From contig JBCBUL010000003.1 of assembly GCA_039818165.1 (NCBI GenBank), positions 124,001 to 188,000 of the forward strand: a stretch of DNA of 64,000 nucleotides, given 5' to 3'. The position numbers and the translations under genes were made by a program. The DNA comes from UBA5336 sp039818165. GTDB taxonomy: Bacteria > Pseudomonadota > Alphaproteobacteria > Caulobacterales > Hyphomonadaceae. Below the pieces are notes generated by a model that saw only the letters and a program-made list of their open reading frames with translations, made no database searches and was not told where the DNA came from. Numbering within the stretch: the stretch's first letter is position 1; the number at the start of each line of letters is the position of its first letter. This document shows, in pieces, positions 1-8,477 of the stretch.

Positions 1-227
1 AGGCCCAGATCGACGCCTCCATGCGCGAAAAAACAGAGCGCGCTGACGCGGAAATTGAGGCAAAACTCGACGAGGCTGAAGAAAAAATCACAGCGCTGCG
101 CGAAAGTGCCATGGCAAAGGTCGAGGATATCGCTGCCGAGGCCGCAGAAGCGCTTACAGGTCGCTTGGGCGCCAAAGTCAGTGCGGCAGACGCCAAGAAA
201 GCGGTTCAGGCCGCGCTGCAGTCCTAG
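1..227 (+). CDS. atpF2: ATP synthase F0 subunit B' (3' part)
   Basis: The window opens inside this gene; about 74 codons remain before the TAG at 225-227. The visible protein is a highly charged, Ala/Glu/Lys-rich helix with heptad character ending in KKAVQAALQS, as expected for the peripheral-stalk coiled coil of a b-type subunit; the membrane anchor lies outside the window. It is 14 nt upstream of a second b-type subunit (242-796). Paired B' and B subunits are usual in alphaproteobacterial and photosynthetic F0 operons, and B' normally comes first. The identity therefore rests on composition plus neighbour. As part of the stator it would hold F1 against the rotating c-ring at the inner membrane. 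Confidence 0.85.
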   Translation, partial: AQIDASMREKTERADAEIEAKLDEAEEKITALRESAMAKVEDIAAEAAEALTGRLGAKVSAADAKKAVQAALQS

Positions 228-241
228 AAGGAACAGTCCCC

Positions 242-796
242 ATGGTGAAACGCGTCATTGGTCTTTCCCTCGCCGCAGTTGCCTTCGCACCGGTCGCGCT
301 CGCCGCTACGGACGGCCCCTGGTACACCGACCCTGCGAAGGGCCTCGCTCTTCTTGCGCTAATCATCTTCTTTGCCATTGTGTGGCGCGCTGGCGGCTTC
401 GGCCTGATGGCCAACGGGATTGATGCCCGCGGCAAGGAAATCGCCTCGCGCATGGACGAGGCCAAGGATCTGCGCGATCAGGCAACAAAGATGCTCGCCG
501 AGGCCGAGCGCAAGCAAAAGCAAGCCACGGAAGAAGCCAGCCGGATTGTTGCCCAGGCGAAATCCGATGCTGAAGCCATGCTGACCCAAGCCGAAGCTGA
601 TATCAAAGACCGGATCGCACGCCGGGAGGCGCAGGCAGAATCAAGGATTGCCCGGGCTGAGGCCGACGCCGCCGCAGAAGTGCGTGAGGCAGCGGCAAAT
701 GCCGCAACGAAAGCGGCCCGTGCGCTTCTCTCTTCCAAGGCGCCGGCTGACCAGTTTGATGCCGCCCTGGGCGAAGTTGAAAAGGCGCTCAGCTAG
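242..796 (+). CDS. atpF: ATP synthase F0 subunit B
   Basis: 184 aa. A hydrophobic stretch at about residues 30-50 (LALLALIIFFAIVWRAGG) is the membrane anchor; the rest is a long charged coiled coil rich in Ala, Glu, Arg and Lys (for example EAERKQKQATEEASRI) that would dimerise with B' to form the peripheral stalk of the F1F0 ATP synthase. The start is preceded by AAGGA nine bases away. The protein begins with an extra signal-peptide-like segment (MVKRVIGLSLAAVAFAPVALAA) before the normal anchor, so it may be processed or have an extended N terminus. It is co-directional with, and 14 nt behind, the B' gene. Confidence 0.92.
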   Translation: MVKRVIGLSLAAVAFAPVALAATDGPWYTDPAKGLALLALIIFFAIVWRAGGFGLMANGIDARGKEIASRMDEAKDLRDQATKMLAEAERKQKQATEEASRIVAQAKSDAEAMLTQAEADIKDRIARREAQAESRIARAEADAAAEVREAAANAATKAARALLSSKAPADQFDAALGEVEKALS

Positions 797-863
797 CGCC
801 TGCTTCACCGGGGAATACAAAAACTTATCCTTCCCCACCCGGACCGGGGCGATACTGCGCCCC

Positions 864-1313
864 ATGGACACCCGCTCCCAAATCCTGCGTTGGCGCGAGA
901 CCGTGCACCCGTTCTTCTGGCCGGTCTTCTTCTGGAACCTGCGCCGGTTTGCGGCGATACTTTCGCGCCGGCTGGAACAGAATGATGGCCAGGGCTTTAT
1001 TTCGTACGAAATCACATGGTGGGGCGGCATCCGCGTCTGGCGGACCATCGATCCCGACACTCCGTCATGGAACGTGGGGCTGGAGGGCTGTGCGCGGCGT
1101 GTGCATGTTGCCACGCTCGATGTGGGCGATCCTCATCTCTCATCCGGCGCCATCTTCGCCCTTCAGGCAGACAAGGCGAATGCCCTGACCTTGCTGAGAG
1201 CGCTCATGATCTCAACGCCGTACGCCCTTGGTCTCGCTTCCGCTGGGAAAAGGCTGCGCTTTGAACTGGCATTGGGCTGTTTCGCGGAGCCTGCGCACCT
1301 CAACACGAGCTAA
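864..1313 (+). CDS. hypothetical protein downstream of atpF
   Basis: 149 aa from the ATG at 864. The reading frame is open further upstream, but that part overlaps atpF. No domain is recognised. The N-terminal third is rich in Trp, Phe and Arg (HPFFWPVFFWNLRRFA), which suggests a membrane-associated amphipathic segment; the middle has a WWGGIRVWRTIDPD patch. There is no clear ribosome binding site before 864. The composition is like that of the neighbouring genes, and the gene converges with the small membrane protein at 1409-1783. It may be a lineage-specific protein co-transcribed with the F0 operon. Alternative: a fortuitous frame in GC-rich DNA. Confidence 0.55.
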   Translation: MDTRSQILRWRETVHPFFWPVFFWNLRRFAAILSRRLEQNDGQGFISYEITWWGGIRVWRTIDPDTPSWNVGLEGCARRVHVATLDVGDPHLSSGAIFALQADKANALTLLRALMISTPYALGLASAGKRLRFELALGCFAEPAHLNTS

Positions 1314-1408
1314 AGTGGCGGGCCGCTGGCCCAATCCTGCAATTCGCTGAAACCGCCGCGCCCCTAAGGGTCTGCGGACGCGGGTGCTGCGTGCGCACGC
1401 TCTTATCG

Positions 1409-1783
1409 CTAAGCGGTGGGAGACTTGTCCCGGCCGAACACAAGCTTCATCAGCCAGTTTGGCGCAAAGCGCTCCACGAAGGGAAAGCGGACCAATACGC
1501 TTTCCATCCACCGCCGTCCCCAGAGAGAATTTCGTCCCAGCAAGACGACGCCAAGGATCACAATCGGCAAGCCAATCGGAATGAATGGAAAGGGCGTCAT
1601 GATGGCGATCGGCGTGCCGATGATGATAAAGAACAGGCCAAGCAGAGCGAAGATCTGGCGAATGATCGTGCGCATCCCCTGCCCCATCGCGGCGATAGGT
1701 TGGCCAACCAAGGGCTGAGGCCTTTCCTGGCCGAGGGGATCGCGGGAATCATCCATGGGTCTAATATGGGTAGTCATCATCAT
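1409..1783 (-). CDS. small two-TM membrane protein
   Basis: 124 aa. After a polar N terminus of about 35 residues come two hydrophobic segments with Pro/Gly turns (QIFALLGLFFIIIGTPIAI, then FIPIGLPIVILGVVLLGR), followed by a basic amphipathic tail (WGRRWMESVLVRFPFVERFA). That is the plan of small alphaproteobacterial inner-membrane proteins of unknown function, and resembles the PGPGW-type family, which I cannot confirm. The start is one of three consecutive ATG codons behind GGGGAGA. It converges on the gene at 864-1313 and is divergent from the acyltransferase at 1909. Confidence 0.65.
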   Translation of the reverse strand: MMMTTHIRPMDDSRDPLGQERPQPLVGQPIAAMGQGMRTIIRQIFALLGLFFIIIGTPIAIMTPFPFIPIGLPIVILGVVLLGRNSLWGRRWMESVLVRFPFVERFAPNWLMKLVFGRDKSPTA

Positions 1784-1861
1784 GCGGCCAGTCTCCCCAC
1801 AAAACTGTTCTTTGGATTTGGCAACTCTATGGCGGTATGGGTAATTTTCCGTCTGCGGAGT

Positions 1862-1876
1862 TGTTGAAATTCAACA
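1862..1876. promoter_or_regulatory. 15-bp perfect palindrome upstream of acyltransferase
   Basis: TGTTGAA-A-TTCAACA is a perfect inverted repeat about 33 bp upstream of the chosen acyltransferase start, within the 125-bp divergent intergenic region. Its size and position suit an operator for a dimeric regulator, but no regulator gene is adjacent. Confidence 0.4.
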
Positions 1877-1908
1877 CATTCCGTTCAGGGCCTTTGAAGG
1901 ACGCCGAA

Positions 1909-3117
1909 ATGAAACTGCATTCAGTCCAGATGCTGCGCGCAGTGGCCGCCCTCCTTGTGGTCGGGTTTCATATTCGCGCCGTGCAGGCAGGCGCCATTGC
2001 AGACCTGACCGGCACGACGCGGAACTTCGCTGCCTGGCCAGTTATCGAAAACGGGTTTGCGGGCGTGGATCTCTTTTTCGTCATCTCCGGATTCATCATG
2101 GTGTTGGTGACCGGTTCCGGCGGACGCGGCCCCGGCGCTTCGGGCATTTTTCTGCTTTCTCGCAGCGTTCGTATCTATCCCATCTGGTGGCTTTTTGCCG
2201 GCGCGATGACCGCATACATGCTGATCAGTTATGGAACGGTGAACACGGGCTCAGGCGGCTGGACGGACTTGGCCAACACCGCCAGCGTTCCTGAATACCT
2301 CGCCAAGTCTTTTGCGCTTATCCCTCAGGAGCGATATCCGGTTTTGGCGGTCGGCTGGACGCTGGTCCACGAAATGTACTTCTACGTCGTGTTCGCCATC
2401 ACGCTGCTGTTTGCACGGCGCTGGCTCTGGATGTTCCTCCTGGGTTGGGCGGCTCTTGTCGTCGGCTTTTCCCTGGCGGGCTTTTCGCGTCCCTCGGCAG
2501 ATTCAGTGACCTCGCTTGTCGTGCACCCGATGACACTGGAGTTCATCGCAGGGGCCTTTGCGGGGCTTGCCGTGAGTTCCGGGCGCCGGATTGCGCCAGC
2601 AACGCTTTCCATTGTGGCAGTGGTCTGGCTGGTCGCGGTGCTCGTCTTTGTCCTGCCCGCAGAAGAACAAGGCCCCCTTTCGGGTGGATTGATTGCTTTG
2701 CAAGGCCACCAATTCAGCATTGTGACGGGGGAAAACTGGTCGTCCTTCGTGCTCGAATGGGGCCGCGTCATCGCCTTTGGTCCGCCTTGCGCCCTGCTGG
2801 TGTACGCGTTTGCCAGCCTGGATGCCGACGGAAAGATGCCCATCTCGCGCAGCCTGTCGGTCGTCGGAGACTGGTCTTATGCGCTGTATCTCAGCCACAT
2901 TCTGGTTTTGGTGGCGATTGCCAGGCTCCTGCCGGCCATCGCGGCAAGCCCGTTCTTCGCGCTCATCGCCCTGCCCGCTGTCCTCCTCGTCGCAGGGCTC
3001 ACCTACACGCTGGTTGAGCGCCCCCTGATGAACGCATTCAGCCGATGGAGAAAAAGCGCCTTTCAGGACGGAACGCACGTGCCCCGTCCTGCGCCGATCG
3101 CCGCGCGGATCTGGTAG
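1909..3117 (+). CDS. acyltransferase 3 family membrane protein (OafA/YrhL-like)
   Basis: 402 aa from the ATG at 1909, which has GAAGGA seven bases upstream; a longer frame back to 1837 lacks a ribosome binding site. The N-terminal signature is typical of acyltransferase-3 proteins: SVQMLRAVAALLVVGFH with the catalytic-type histidine in the first TM, then GVDLFFVISGFIMV. About ten hydrophobic segments follow, ending in a basic tail. Family members transfer acetyl or other acyl groups to sugars of O-antigen, exopolysaccharide or peptidoglycan, or to lipids, at the inner membrane. No sugar-biosynthesis genes are adjacent, so the acceptor is unknown. It stops 4 bp before the stop of the convergent gcvPB. 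Confidence 0.9.
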   Translation: MKLHSVQMLRAVAALLVVGFHIRAVQAGAIADLTGTTRNFAAWPVIENGFAGVDLFFVISGFIMVLVTGSGGRGPGASGIFLLSRSVRIYPIWWLFAGAMTAYMLISYGTVNTGSGGWTDLANTASVPEYLAKSFALIPQERYPVLAVGWTLVHEMYFYVVFAITLLFARRWLWMFLLGWAALVVGFSLAGFSRPSADSVTSLVVHPMTLEFIAGAFAGLAVSSGRRIAPATLSIVAVVWLVAVLVFVLPAEEQGPLSGGLIALQGHQFSIVTGENWSSFVLEWGRVIAFGPPCALLVYAFASLDADGKMPISRSLSVVGDWSYALYLSHILVLVAIARLLPAIAASPFFALIALPAVLLVAGLTYTLVERPLMNAFSRWRKSAFQDGTHVPRPAPIAARIW

Positions 3118-3121
3118 CGGT

Positions 3122-4699
3122 TTACTCGGCCGCCACGGCCGCGCCTTCGGGCGGCGCTGTCCACTTCAGGACGGGTTTGCGAGCTGCGCGGGTTTCGTCC
3201 AGACGCCGTAGCGGGGCGTGATGGGGTGCGGATTTCAGGGCGTTATCCCCCTCTGCCGCGCGCCGGGCTATACTGTCCAGCGCGTCGCAGAACCTGTCGA
3301 GCTCGGCCCGGCTTTCGGTCTCCGTCGGCTCGATCAGCATCGCGCCATGGACCACCAGCGGGAAGTACATGGTCATAGGGTGGTAGCCCTCATCGATCAT
3401 CGCCTTGGCGATGTCGATGGTCTCAATGCCTTCTGCCGTGAACGCATCGGAGAAAAGCGCCTCATGCATGCAATATCCGTCAAACGCCGGCGTCATGACG
3501 GACTTCATCCGGGCCTGAACATAGTTGGCGTTCAGCACCGCATCTTCCGCGACCTGTTTCAGTCCGTCTGCGCCGTGGCTGAGCAGATAGGCCAGGGCGC
3601 GGACAAACATGCCCATCTGGCCGTGGAAGGCGACCATGCGGCCAAAGCTCATTTCAGCTTCGCGGCGGTCTTCCTCGATCAGCTGAAACGTCCCGTCCTC
3701 ATCACACACCACAAAGGGCACCGGCGCATGAGGCGCCAACGCTTCGGACAGGACCGTGGGGCCAGAGCCCGGCCCGCCGCCGCCATGGGGCGTGGAGAAG
3801 GTCTTGTGCAGATTGATGTGCATCGCGTCGATGCCGAGATCACCCGGGCGCACGCGCCCAACGATGGCGTTGAAGTTCGCGCCGTCGCAATAGAAGTATC
3901 CGCCTGCTTCGTGGATCAGGTCGGCAATCTCGCGAATGTCCGTCTCGAACAGACCGCACGTGTTCGGATTGGTCAGCATGATGCCAGCAATGTCGTCTGG
4001 CTCGGCCAGCTTTTCGCGCAGCTCGTCCATGTCTACCCGACCGCGGGCGTTGGCCTTGATCTCGTCGACCTCGAAGCCGCATTGGATGGCAGTGGCCGGG
4101 TTCGTGCCATGGGCCGAGGCAGGCACCAGCACGCGCTTGCGAGTCTCCAGCTCCCCGCGCGCCTCCAGCGCCTTGCGGATCGCCAGCATACCGCAAAGCT
4201 CGCCATGGGCACCGGCTTTCGGGCTCATGGCGACAGCGGGCATGCCCGTCAACGTCTTCAGCCAGGTGGCGAGTTCATCGATCAGCTCCAGCGCGCCCTG
4301 CACCGTGGCCTGGGGCTGCATGGGGTGGATGTCAGCAAAGCCAGGCAGCCGCGCCATACGCTCATTCAGCCGCGGATTGTGCTTCATGGTGCAGGACCCC
4401 AGCGGGAAAAAGCCAAGGTCGATGGCATAGTTGCGCTGGCTGAGGCGCACATAGTGGCGCATCGCCTCCGGCTCAGAAAGACCGGGCAGCGCCGCATCTT
4501 GTTTGCGGGCCAGCCCGCCAAGTCGCGAGCACGTACCTTTCGGCGCGGGCAAGTCGACGCCGGTACCATTCCAGCGCTCGGTCTCGAAGATCAGCGGCTC
4601 GTATTGAAGCAGCCCGCGCGAGCCAGACACCGTCTCAGCCATGGGCGCAGCAAAGGTCTCAGCGGGAGCCGTCGGACGGCCAGTGGAATTCATGGTCAT
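3122..4699 (-). CDS. gcvPB: glycine dehydrogenase (decarboxylating) subunit 2
   Basis: 525 aa. C-terminal half of the split P-protein, which decarboxylates glycine with pyridoxal phosphate and passes the aminomethyl group to lipoyl-GcvH. The PLP lysine is K299 in DAMHINLHKTF, followed by the glycine-rich loop PHGGGGPGSGP; GSCTMKHNPR near residue 101 is also characteristic. The start at 4699 has AGGAG eight bases upstream and overlaps the stop of the preceding hydrolase as ATGA, implying translational coupling. An in-frame start at 4726 has no ribosome binding site. It is the last gene of the gcv operon and converges with the acyltransferase. Confidence 0.96.
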   Translation of the reverse strand: MTMNSTGRPTAPAETFAAPMAETVSGSRGLLQYEPLIFETERWNGTGVDLPAPKGTCSRLGGLARKQDAALPGLSEPEAMRHYVRLSQRNYAIDLGFFPLGSCTMKHNPRLNERMARLPGFADIHPMQPQATVQGALELIDELATWLKTLTGMPAVAMSPKAGAHGELCGMLAIRKALEARGELETRKRVLVPASAHGTNPATAIQCGFEVDEIKANARGRVDMDELREKLAEPDDIAGIMLTNPNTCGLFETDIREIADLIHEAGGYFYCDGANFNAIVGRVRPGDLGIDAMHINLHKTFSTPHGGGGPGSGPTVLSEALAPHAPVPFVVCDEDGTFQLIEEDRREAEMSFGRMVAFHGQMGMFVRALAYLLSHGADGLKQVAEDAVLNANYVQARMKSVMTPAFDGYCMHEALFSDAFTAEGIETIDIAKAMIDEGYHPMTMYFPLVVHGAMLIEPTETESRAELDRFCDALDSIARRAAEGDNALKSAPHHAPLRRLDETRAARKPVLKWTAPPEGAAVAAE

Positions 4700-5535
4700 T
4701 GGGTCAGCTCCTGTAGGGGCGCACAATCTGGAAACTTGGGGGCGAGGAAGTTGGTGATGAGACTTTCGTAGCCGGCAACCTGAAGGTCATTATGCCCGCG
4801 ACCGTGGATCACGATACGGGTTGGCTCGGTCGGAAACGCCTTCGCAAGGTCTTCGGAGTGGGCCGCTGGAATAATGCGGTCGCTATCTCCATGGATAATC
4901 AGAACCGGCTCATCGACGCGAGGCGCGAGGCGGTCGCTTCGAAATGCCCCGCTGGCCAATAGCGAAACGGGCAGGAACGGCATCTGCTCGCCGCCCAGCC
5001 GCGTACCGGACTCAAACGGGGCGCCGAGGATAAGCGCTGCGGACGGGTTGTCAGCGGCGACACCGATCGCCACGGTGCTACCAAGAGAGAAGCCCCTGAC
5101 AACAATCCGCTCCGGGCTCACTCCACGATCAATCAGGTATTCGTAGGCAGATTGTCCATCCCGGCGCACGCCTGCTTCACTGGGCCTTCCAGTTGAGCCG
5201 GAGTACCCTCGAAAGGCCACGGCCAAGAATCCCATGCCATTTCTGGCATAGAGGTCGGTTACGCTGGCAAGACCATCCAGATGCTGAGCATTGCCATGGA
5301 AGTTCACGGTCGTCGGACAGGTTTCATCCTTCGCTTCTGCATGGAAGGCGACGAGCTGTTCGCCATCCGATGTCTCTATTTCAACCCGCTGCGCTATGGA
5401 GGACGCAGGGAGACTTGCCGGAGTTGCATCTGGAAAAAACGCGAAGCTGTCTTGTAGCGCGCAAGCGCCCAGACAGATCAGAACGTAGCCCCCGAGAAGT
5501 GTTGCGATAAGCCATTTGACGGGGTGGCGTGGCAT
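4696..5535 (-). CDS. alpha/beta hydrolase inserted between gcvPA and gcvPB
   Basis: 279 aa. The N terminus (LIATLLGGYVLICLGACALQ) is a signal/anchor with a plausible lipobox LGAC at residues 22-25. The rest is an alpha/beta-hydrolase fold: nucleophile S150 in VVRGFSLGS, acid in HGDSDRII (about residues 217-219) and H248 in HGRGHND, resembling the BEM46/ABHD13-like hydrolases. It starts 2 nt after the gcvPA stop and its stop overlaps the gcvPB start (ATGA), so it must be translated together with both P subunits. Nothing in the glycine cleavage reaction needs a membrane hydrolase; substrate unknown. The start at 5535 is chosen because longer versions overlap gcvPA. Confidence 0.85.
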   Translation of the reverse strand: MPRHPVKWLIATLLGGYVLICLGACALQDSFAFFPDATPASLPASSIAQRVEIETSDGEQLVAFHAEAKDETCPTTVNFHGNAQHLDGLASVTDLYARNGMGFLAVAFRGYSGSTGRPSEAGVRRDGQSAYEYLIDRGVSPERIVVRGFSLGSTVAIGVAADNPSAALILGAPFESGTRLGGEQMPFLPVSLLASGAFRSDRLAPRVDEPVLIIHGDSDRIIPAAHSEDLAKAFPTEPTRIVIHGRGHNDLQVAGYESLITNFLAPKFPDCAPLQELTQ

Positions 5536-5537
5536 CG

Positions 5538-6881
5538 TCACACCACCTCCCGCAATGCATCGGCGTAGGCCGCGATATCGCCATCGGTCGTGCATTCCGT
5601 CGCTGCGCAGATGATCACGTCGTCCAGACCAGCGCCGCGCATCAGGCGGGAGGCGCGCACGCCGCCAATGACGCCGCGCTCGTCCAGCATGGCGAGGACG
5701 GCCTCGGCGTTCACGGGCGTGCGAAAGGCAAACTCATTGAAGAAGCGCGGTGTGAGGATCTCGACACCGTCGATGGCCTCGAGCGCATCGGCCAGCGCGC
5801 AGGCGGCTTCATGATTGAGCTGCGCCAGTTGCTTGAAACCGACGCCCCCCAGCAGAGTCATATGCGCGGTAAAGGCGAGCGCGCAGAGGCCGGAATTGGT
5901 GCAAATGTTGGAGGTCGCCTTATCCCGGCGGATATGCTGCTCGCGGGTCGACAGCGTCAGCACAAAGCCGCGCTTCCCATCGGCATCTACAGTTTCTCCG
6001 GCGAGCCGGCCCGGCATCTGGCGCGTCAGCTTTTGCGTGCAGGCAAACAGGCCGACATAGGGCCCGCCAAAATTCAGCGGGTTGCCGATGGACTGGCCCT
6101 CGCCCACGGCGATATCCGCGCCCATCTCGCCCGGCGGCGGCACGAGGCCAAGCGCCACGGCTTCGGTGAACACCGAGACCATCAGCGCGCCCTTTTCGTG
6201 GGCCGCGGCGGAGACGTCCGACAGGTCCGACACGGTGCCAAACACGTTTGGCGACTGGCCGATCAGGCAGGCGGTGTCATCGGTCAGTGCGCCGATCAGC
6301 TCACCCTCGCCATCCAAGGCAGGCGGCAGGATAACGACTTCAATGCCCTGGGCTTCGCAAAGCGTCTTGGTGGCCGCGGCATAATGGGGATGCACGCCGC
6401 CAGACAGAACCACGCGGCGCCGCCGTGTAGCGCGGCAGGCCATCAGCGCCGCTTCAGCGCAGGCCGTGGAGCCGTCATACATCGAGGCATTGGCCACATC
6501 CATAGCGGTCAGCTCGGCCACCTGGGTCTGGAATTCGAACAGGGTTTGCAGCGTACCCTGGGCGATTTCCGGCTGGTACGGCGTATAGGTCGTGAGGAAT
6601 TCCGAGCGTTGGATGATGTGATCCACGGTCGCCGGCACATGGTGCTTATAGGCGCCGCAGCCGACGAAGAACTTGCCTTCATTGGCCGTGCGGTTCTTCA
6701 CCGCCAGGTTGGAAAGGTGACGCTCCACCGCCAGCTCGCCCTGGTGGTCCGGCAAACCGTCAATCTTGCCCGGCAGGCGCGCAGCTTCGGGCACGTCCTC
6801 GTAGAACGCATCCACCGAGGGCGCGCCAATGCGTTTCAGCATCGCCATCCGGTCTTCCGGAGAAAGGGGCAGGTATCTCAT
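5538..6881 (-). CDS. gcvPA: glycine dehydrogenase (decarboxylating) subunit 1
   Basis: 447 aa, the usual size for the N-terminal half of the split P-protein. It begins MRYLPLSPEDRMAML and has the family features YTPYQPEIAQGTLQ (about residues 116-130) and a subunit-1 C-terminal domain. With gcvPB it forms the alpha2beta2 glycine decarboxylase. AAGGA six bases before the ATG supports the start, which is 3 nt after the gcvH stop. The downstream partner is not gcvPB, as is usual, but an alpha/beta hydrolase gene 2 nt away. Expression is expected to follow the riboswitch upstream of gcvT. Confidence 0.96.
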   Translation of the reverse strand: MRYLPLSPEDRMAMLKRIGAPSVDAFYEDVPEAARLPGKIDGLPDHQGELAVERHLSNLAVKNRTANEGKFFVGCGAYKHHVPATVDHIIQRSEFLTTYTPYQPEIAQGTLQTLFEFQTQVAELTAMDVANASMYDGSTACAEAALMACRATRRRRVVLSGGVHPHYAAATKTLCEAQGIEVVILPPALDGEGELIGALTDDTACLIGQSPNVFGTVSDLSDVSAAAHEKGALMVSVFTEAVALGLVPPPGEMGADIAVGEGQSIGNPLNFGGPYVGLFACTQKLTRQMPGRLAGETVDADGKRGFVLTLSTREQHIRRDKATSNICTNSGLCALAFTAHMTLLGGVGFKQLAQLNHEAACALADALEAIDGVEILTPRFFNEFAFRTPVNAEAVLAMLDERGVIGGVRASRLMRGAGLDDVIICAATECTTDGDIAAYADALREVV

Positions 6882-6884
6882 CGT

Positions 6885-7259
6885 TTATCCTTCCGCCGCG
6901 CAGTGGGCGTCGTAAGCCGCCTTATCCATGAGGGCATCCATCTCGCTCGCATTGGTCACACGCATCTTGCAAAACCATCCACCGGCCTCGGGCGCCTCGT
7001 TCACGGTTTCCGGCGCCTCGGTGAGGGTGTCATTGACCTCGGTGATTGTGCCGCCAATCGGCGCGTATACGTCACTGGCCGCCTTCACGCTCTCAACGAC
7101 CGCGACTTCGGAGCCCTTAAGATAGGTCGCGCCCATTTCAGGCAGCTCGACAAACACCACATCGCCCAGGGCTTCGGCGGCAAATTTGGTGATGCCCACC
7201 GTGGCGATGTCGCCGTCAAGGCTAACCCATTCATGGTCCTTGGTGTATTTCGTGGTCAT
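6885..7259 (-). CDS. gcvH: glycine cleavage system H protein
   Basis: 124 aa, canonical length. The lipoyl attachment lysine is K59 in the motif EVAVVESVKAASDVYAP; the N terminus KYTKDHEWVSLDGD is equally typical. GcvH shuttles the aminomethyl group from the P-protein to the T-protein and is reoxidised by dihydrolipoyl dehydrogenase. GAGGAG eight bases upstream of the ATG is a strong ribosome binding site. Second gene of the operon, 13 nt after gcvT. Confidence 0.97.
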   Translation of the reverse strand: MTTKYTKDHEWVSLDGDIATVGITKFAAEALGDVVFVELPEMGATYLKGSEVAVVESVKAASDVYAPIGGTITEVNDTLTEAPETVNEAPEAGGWFCKMRVTNASEMDALMDKAAYDAHCAAEG

Positions 7260-7272
7260 GGGGAGGGTCTCC

Positions 7273-8424
7273 TCAGCGTTTGTAATTCTGTTTGATGAAA
7301 GGCAGGTCTGCCACGACAGCCGGGCGCGCCTTGCCGCGCACCATCAGCTCAATTTCAGTATCCGGTGCGGCCAGGTCGGCGCGGATATAGCCCATGGCAA
7401 TCGGACCATCGACGCTGGGGCCAAATCCGCCGGACGTCACGGTGCCCACGCGCTCGCCGCCGACATGGATTTCGGTGCCTTCGCGGGCCGGCGCGCGCTC
7501 GAGCGGGCGAATGCCAACCCGCTTTTCCGCCGGCCCGTTTTCGAGGGCAGTGAGAATACGATCTGCGCCGGGAAAGTCGGCCCGCGCCCGGCGCGATTTC
7601 TGGATCGTCCAGGCAAGCCCAGCCTCCACCGGGTCGCGCTTCGCATCCATATCGTGTCCATAGAGGCAGAGCCCGGCTTCCAGCCGCAGCGAGTCGCGCG
7701 CCGCCAGACCGATGGGTTTGACGCGTTCATCCGCAAGGAAAGTCCCGACAATCTCCTTCCCCTTGTCATTGGAAGGCAGGAGCAATTCGAAGCCATCTTC
7801 GCCGGTATATCCAGAGCGGGTCACCATGAACCGCTCGCCATCGCGCTGGATATGCGCGCACCGCATGAATTTCAGCTCGGCCGCTTCCGGAAACAGCCCG
7901 GCGACAACTGCTTCGGCATCCGGGCCTTGCACAGCGATCAGGATGCGGTCGTCAGCGGTTTGCAACGCAGCCGTATCGCCGAGGTGATCCCGCAACAACG
8001 CCCAGTCACTTTGCTTACACGCCCCGTTGACCACGATGTAGAGCATGCCTTGGAGGCTCTCGTCGGGCATGCGGGTGACAATCAGGTCATCCAGAATGCC
8101 GCCGTCTTCGTTCAGCAGTGTCGTGAGTCGCCCCTGGCCAGGCGCCAGCGCGGCAATGTCGCTTGGGACTAGGGTTTCGAGTGCGGCAGCGATCTTTTCA
8201 TGGGCTCCGGGTTCGCCAAGCCCATCTTTTAAAAAAAGAAAACACGGCCCCATATGGGAGACGTCAAAAAGACCTGCATGGTTGCGTGTCCACACATGCT
8301 CGGCCTTCACGCCTTCGCCGTATTGCACCGGCATCTCATAGCCCGCGAACGGCACCATTTTGGCGCCGTGCTCAACGTGAAGATCATAGAGCGGTGTACG
8401 CTTGAGAGTATCGGCTTCGGCCAT
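7273..8424 (-). CDS. gcvT: aminomethyltransferase (glycine cleavage T protein)
   Basis: 383 aa from the ATG at 8424; the frame stays open to 8535, but that part lies in the riboswitch. The protein starts with the T-protein signature TPLYDLHVEHGAKMVPFAGY followed by GLFDVSHMGP, and carries the barrel-domain features RTGYTGEDGFE (here RSGYTGEDGFE) and GLAARDSLRLEAG. It transfers the methylene group to tetrahydrofolate, making 5,10-methylene-THF and ammonia. First gene of the operon; 5' leader of about 250 nt holding two glycine aptamers. The ribosome binding site is weak (GGATGG), in keeping with control at the leader. Confidence 0.97.
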   Translation of the reverse strand: MAEADTLKRTPLYDLHVEHGAKMVPFAGYEMPVQYGEGVKAEHVWTRNHAGLFDVSHMGPCFLFLKDGLGEPGAHEKIAAALETLVPSDIAALAPGQGRLTTLLNEDGGILDDLIVTRMPDESLQGMLYIVVNGACKQSDWALLRDHLGDTAALQTADDRILIAVQGPDAEAVVAGLFPEAAELKFMRCAHIQRDGERFMVTRSGYTGEDGFELLLPSNDKGKEIVGTFLADERVKPIGLAARDSLRLEAGLCLYGHDMDAKRDPVEAGLAWTIQKSRRARADFPGADRILTALENGPAEKRVGIRPLERAPAREGTEIHVGGERVGTVTSGGFGPSVDGPIAMGYIRADLAAPDTEIELMVRGKARPAVVADLPFIKQNYKR

Positions 8425-8477
8425 GGCACCATCCAGAGCAAGTTTGGCGCGCCTGCTGGCCCGCCGGAACACTTGCC

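Noticed and set aside
648..863. Upstream extension of the hypothetical gene at 864-1313 into atpF
   Set aside because: It overlaps atpF by about 150 bp in another frame and reads as Arg/Pro-rich shadow; the ATG at 864 is a better start.
3218..4771. 517-codon open frame antisense to gcvPB
   Set aside because: Shadow of gcvPB with no ribosome binding site and no recognisable motif.
5529..7295. 588-codon open frame antisense to gcvPA and gcvH
   Set aside because: It mirrors two certain genes on the other strand; His/Arg/Gly-rich composition is the usual shadow in GC-rich DNA, and no domain is seen.
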